Origin: Sphingomonas paucimobilis
Lineage (GTDB): Bacteria > Pseudomonadota > Alphaproteobacteria > Sphingomonadales > Sphingomonadaceae
Reading direction: 5' to 3'
DNA: 7,962 nucleotides
Assembly: GCA_945860425.1 (NCBI GenBank)
Contig: CAMAQU010000069.1
Location: forward strand, 1 to 7,962
The notes beneath the pieces were generated by a model that saw only the letters and a program-made list of their open reading frames with translations, was not told the DNA's origin and did not search any database. Shown here piece by piece: positions 5,687 to 7,962 of this stretch. Both the position numbers and the translations under genes were made by a program. The stretch's first letter is position 1. Every line of letters starts with the position of its first letter.

Positions 5687-7962
5687 CTAAAAAGCTGCCC
5701 CCAAACGAAGGGCGAAGCCGACATCATCGGGCGCCTGCGCATAATGGCCTGGGTCTTTTCGGGCGAACAAGCTGGCGGACACCAATCCAACGCCAAAGGG
5801 TGCCGAATAGAGCAGCTCGGCATCCACCTCCCTGCCCTTTGGTGCTAAGCCGAAGTAGCGGGGCGCATAGCTGGCTTGCGAAAGTCCATAATCCCAGCTT
5901 GTCGGCAGGCTCAGGTTAAAGCCACCCCTTGCCACCCTTAAGGGCTGGCTAATGCGTAAAGCAAGTTCATCGCCCGGTTGCCAGACATGGCTGCGCATCG
6001 CATCCACGGACCAGCTGGTCGATACAAGCTGATCTGCCTCTGGCCGAACACCGCCCGCGGGAACATGCGTCCACCCCCGCTGATACCGCCCGCTCAATCG
6101 CAATCCAGACGGGCCTATATAAAGCGCCCGCATAGCCGCAAAATGCGTCACTGATCCGGGCGATCCCATCATCGGCCCAAACCGTGCCCCGAGGACTGTC
6201 CCCGTCTCGTCCAATCGACGCAGGTTGAGATCTAGCCGCATTGGCCCCGCCTGCCGCGCCAAACCGATACCAAAGCTACCATAAGCAGTCCAATCATAGC
6301 GCCGCAAATGACCCGGGTTCCAAACCAGAATATCGCCCTTGTCGGCGGATAACGACACGGACCAATCCCGCCAGGCCCAGCGTGCTGCCCCTGCAAATTC
6401 GGGGACAGAGGAGAAGCCAAGCCCCTCATCCTCGGCCTCTGCCATCAAAAAGCGGGCCGCACGGCGCAAGTCGAGTTGATTGACAAGGGCAGATCCACTG
6501 CGCGCAACGCCGCCTGCCACTTGCACATGGTCCGACAATCGGGTGACGACCCACCCCGCAAGAGCACGCGCTTGAACGCGATCTCGCTCTGACAGAGAAA
6601 GCAGCCCTGTTTGTGCCGGTCCGCTATGGAGCGGATCACCAGAAACGGTCAGCATCAAACCTGTTGACCCTTGCCCGATGGGGGCCGCAGCCGTTTGACC
6701 CGACACCCCAAGCGCCCCCGATAACTGCCCGCCCGACCAAGTCCGCGAAAAACTATTGGAAAGCTCGGCGCGATAGGCGCGGCCTAGGCTATCCAAAACA
6801 AGCGTCGACAGGCCAGCTTGGCTGGCATCCCCCATGGGAACGGACAGAGTTCCATTGGTCAGCATAGACACAGGCACGGTTGTTCCGGCGACGGATGTTG
6901 CCCCGCGCGCAGCAAAGGCGACCGACAAGTCGACAAGCCCGCGGCCATAAATCGGGTCGGTTCCGCTTACCCCAAGATCGCGAGCAGAGGACAGCAGCAA
7001 GTTGACGATCTCTGCGCTGGAGAGATTTGGAAATGCCTGAGCCAGCAACGCAACCGCCCCCGCTATTGCAGGGGCCGAATAGGACGTGCCCGATGCAAGG
7101 ATGATTCCACCTTCTTCATTGAACGTGCGCACATCGGTTGCAAGCGCAGTGAGATAATGCGCCGCTGCGGCACCAGCCCGATTGCTGCCGCCATTGGAGA
7201 AAGTAGCAATTTGCTCTGCCGCATTGACGCCCCCTGCCACAATCACCAACCCACGGGAGATTGTTTCAGTCGCTATCAAGGCAAAACCATTTGGGTCGGC
7301 GGCAGCGCTATTCCCGGCCGCAACAATGACAATCCCGCCAGCAGCCGTTGCGCGGTCAATCGCCCCTCTGAGCGTCGCATTCGGGGTCGACCCACCGAGC
7401 GATAGGTTGATCACACGCGCCCGATTGGCAACGGCCAGATCAATAGATCGTGCTATATTATTGTCCTCATAGGAACAGCCCGATGACAGCCCAACGGACG
7501 TGCAAGACCCCGGCGTATTGGCGCGTAGGGCAAGCAGGCTCGCTCCAAAGGCTACCCCCTGAATGTCGACATCATTGCGCGCCGCAACAAGGATCGCCGC
7601 CACTGCGGTTCCATGGCCATCGTCATCACCCATGCCGCGCGTGCCAGCAACATCCTGAGAAGAACTGCTGATCTTACCTGCAAACTCCGGAAGTGCGGGG
7701 TTCACACCACTATCCACAAGGGCAATGGTCACGCCCTCGCCCGTCGCACCTGAAGAATAAGCGGAAAGAGCTTTGATCGCCGTCGCCGCATTCGATCGCT
7801 GATATTCTGCGGTATTATAGTCGATCTGTGGCGGCGGTGGCGACGGTGGAGGGGGTGGCGGCGGGGCAACCGGCGGCGCAGGGATTAGGGGCGCTCCCGA
7901 TCGACCCGCCCCACATGCGGCAAGCGCCGGGGCCATCGCCAGCAGTGACCCGAATAAGAAAA
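5687..7962 (-). CDS. S8 (subtilisin) serine protease autotransporter, probable lipoprotein, N-terminus cut
   Basis: This is a secreted subtilisin-family protease joined to a C-terminal beta-barrel that would carry it to the cell surface, a layout resembling NalP of Neisseria and SphB1 of Bordetella. The frame is open to the window edge. The first in-frame ATG (7934-7936) is probably internal, because the residues before it (FLFGSLLA) continue a hydrophobic signal. Counting from that Met, a lipobox LAAC ends at C8, a proline-rich spacer covers about 19-36, and the protease domain about 60-345. The catalytic set is complete: D75 in LVDSG, H108 in DGHGT, oxyanion N209 in AAGNS, and S285 in GTSYSAP. 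The only other cysteines, C145 and C154, could form a disulfide. From about 455 to 749 the sequence shows alternating beta-strand patterns with many aromatic residues. It ends in LRLGAAF, whose terminal Phe is typical of outer-membrane barrels. The stop is TAG (5687-5689). The substrate is unknown. The protease call is firm, the barrel likely, and lipidation inferred from the motif. Confidence 0.9.
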   Translation of the reverse strand, partial: FLFGSLLAMAPALAACGAGRSGAPLIPAPPVAPPPPPPPSPPPPQIDYNTAEYQRSNAATAIKALSAYSSGATGEGVTIALVDSGVNPALPEFAGKISSSSQDVAGTRGMGDDDGHGTAVAAILVAARNDVDIQGVAFGASLLALRANTPGSCTSVGLSSGCSYEDNNIARSIDLAVANRARVINLSLGGSTPNATLRGAIDRATAAGGIVIVAAGNSAAADPNGFALIATETISRGLVIVAGGVNAAEQIATFSNGGSNRAGAAAAHYLTALATDVRTFNEEGGIILASGTSYSAPAIAGAVALLAQAFPNLSSAEIVNLLLSSARDLGVSGTDPIYGRGLVDLSVAFAARGATSVAGTTVPVSMLTNGTLSVPMGDASQAGLSTLVLDSLGRAYRAELSNSFSRTWSGGQLSGALGVSGQTAAAPIGQGSTGLMLTVSGDPLHSGPAQTGLLSLSERDRVQARALAGWVVTRLSDHVQVAGGVARSGSALVNQLDLRRAARFLMAEAEDEGLGFSSVPEFAGAARWAWRDWSVSLSADKGDILVWNPGHLRRYDWTAYGSFGIGLARQAGPMRLDLNLRRLDETGTVLGARFGPMMGSPGSVTHFAAMRALYIGPSGLRLSGRYQRGWTHVPAGGVRPEADQLVSTSWSVDAMRSHVWQPGDELALRISQPLRVARGGFNLSLPTSWDYGLSQASYAPRYFGLAPKGREVDAELLYSAPFGVGLVSASLFARKDPGHYAQAPDDVGFALRLGAAF
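7829..7882 (-). repeat. Proline-codon tract encoding the linker of the protease
   Basis: This low-complexity tract of CCN codons encodes a spacer of mostly prolines (PPVAPPPPPPPSPPPP) between the putative lipidated cysteine and the protease domain. Such rigid linkers commonly hold a catalytic domain away from the membrane. The longest mononucleotide run is only five G on the plus strand (7851-7855), so strong phase variation through a homopolymer is not evident. Gain or loss of whole codons is plausible. Confidence 0.7.
7913..7962 (-). other. Lipoprotein signal peptide, C-terminal part
   Basis: The in-frame codons at the right edge read FLFGSLLAMAPALAACG. A hydrophobic stretch ending in Leu-Ala-Ala-Cys fits a signal peptidase II lipobox, with the cysteine codon at 7913-7915. 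Glycine at +2 carries no inner-membrane retention signal of the Asp type. The positively charged N-region and the start codon lie outside the window. A plain signal peptidase I cleavage near the Ala-rich segment is an alternative. Confidence 0.65.

Noticed and set aside
5641..5690. Weak inverted repeats after the protease stop codon, considered as a terminator
   Set aside because: The possible stems are about 3-5 bp with mismatches, and no U-run follows.
6818..7405. Open frame of 195 codons on the plus strand opposite the protease
   Set aside because: It is antisense to the catalytic-domain coding region, which has clear S8 motifs; the protein has no recognisable features.

Overview
The window comes from an alphaproteobacterium, most likely a sphingomonad (Sphingomonadales). 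This rests on the RNA polymerase sequences, which carry alphaproteobacterial-type motifs (Met-Asp-Gln-Thr-Asn-Pro-Leu-Ser-Glu in the rifampicin region of RpoB). It also rests on the neighbouring subtilisin-type autotransporter, a family common in sphingomonads. The genus cannot be fixed from this stretch alone. All recognisable genes lie on the minus strand, so transcription runs from right to left.

Layout from high to low coordinates. (1) 7962-5687: a subtilisin-family (S8) serine protease with a C-terminal outer-membrane beta-barrel. Its N-terminus is cut by the window edge, and a lipoprotein signal (LAAC lipobox) and a proline-rich spacer precede the protease domain. (2) 5686-5440: a 247-base non-coding stretch with a candidate promoter (perfect TTGACA) that would give rpoB a leader of about 165 bases. 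(3) 5439-1282: complete rpoB, the 1385-residue beta subunit of RNA polymerase. (4) 1281-1166: a 116-base rpoB-rpoC spacer with a perfect 9-bp hairpin just after the rpoB stop. (5) 1165-1: the first 388 codons of rpoC (beta-prime), running off the left edge before the catalytic aspartate motif.

rpoB and rpoC form the expected operon encoding the catalytic core of RNA polymerase. The less ordinary feature is the gene upstream of rpoB. In many bacteria that place is held by rplJ-rplL (L10, L7/L12), but here it is held by a predicted surface-anchored protease, and the only promoter candidate for rpoB lies between the two. No mobile element, CRISPR array, tRNA or rRNA was seen. I found no clear sign of an undescribed multi-gene system. 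The items most worth a second look are the protease and its position, the rpoB-rpoC hairpin, and the rpoB leader.
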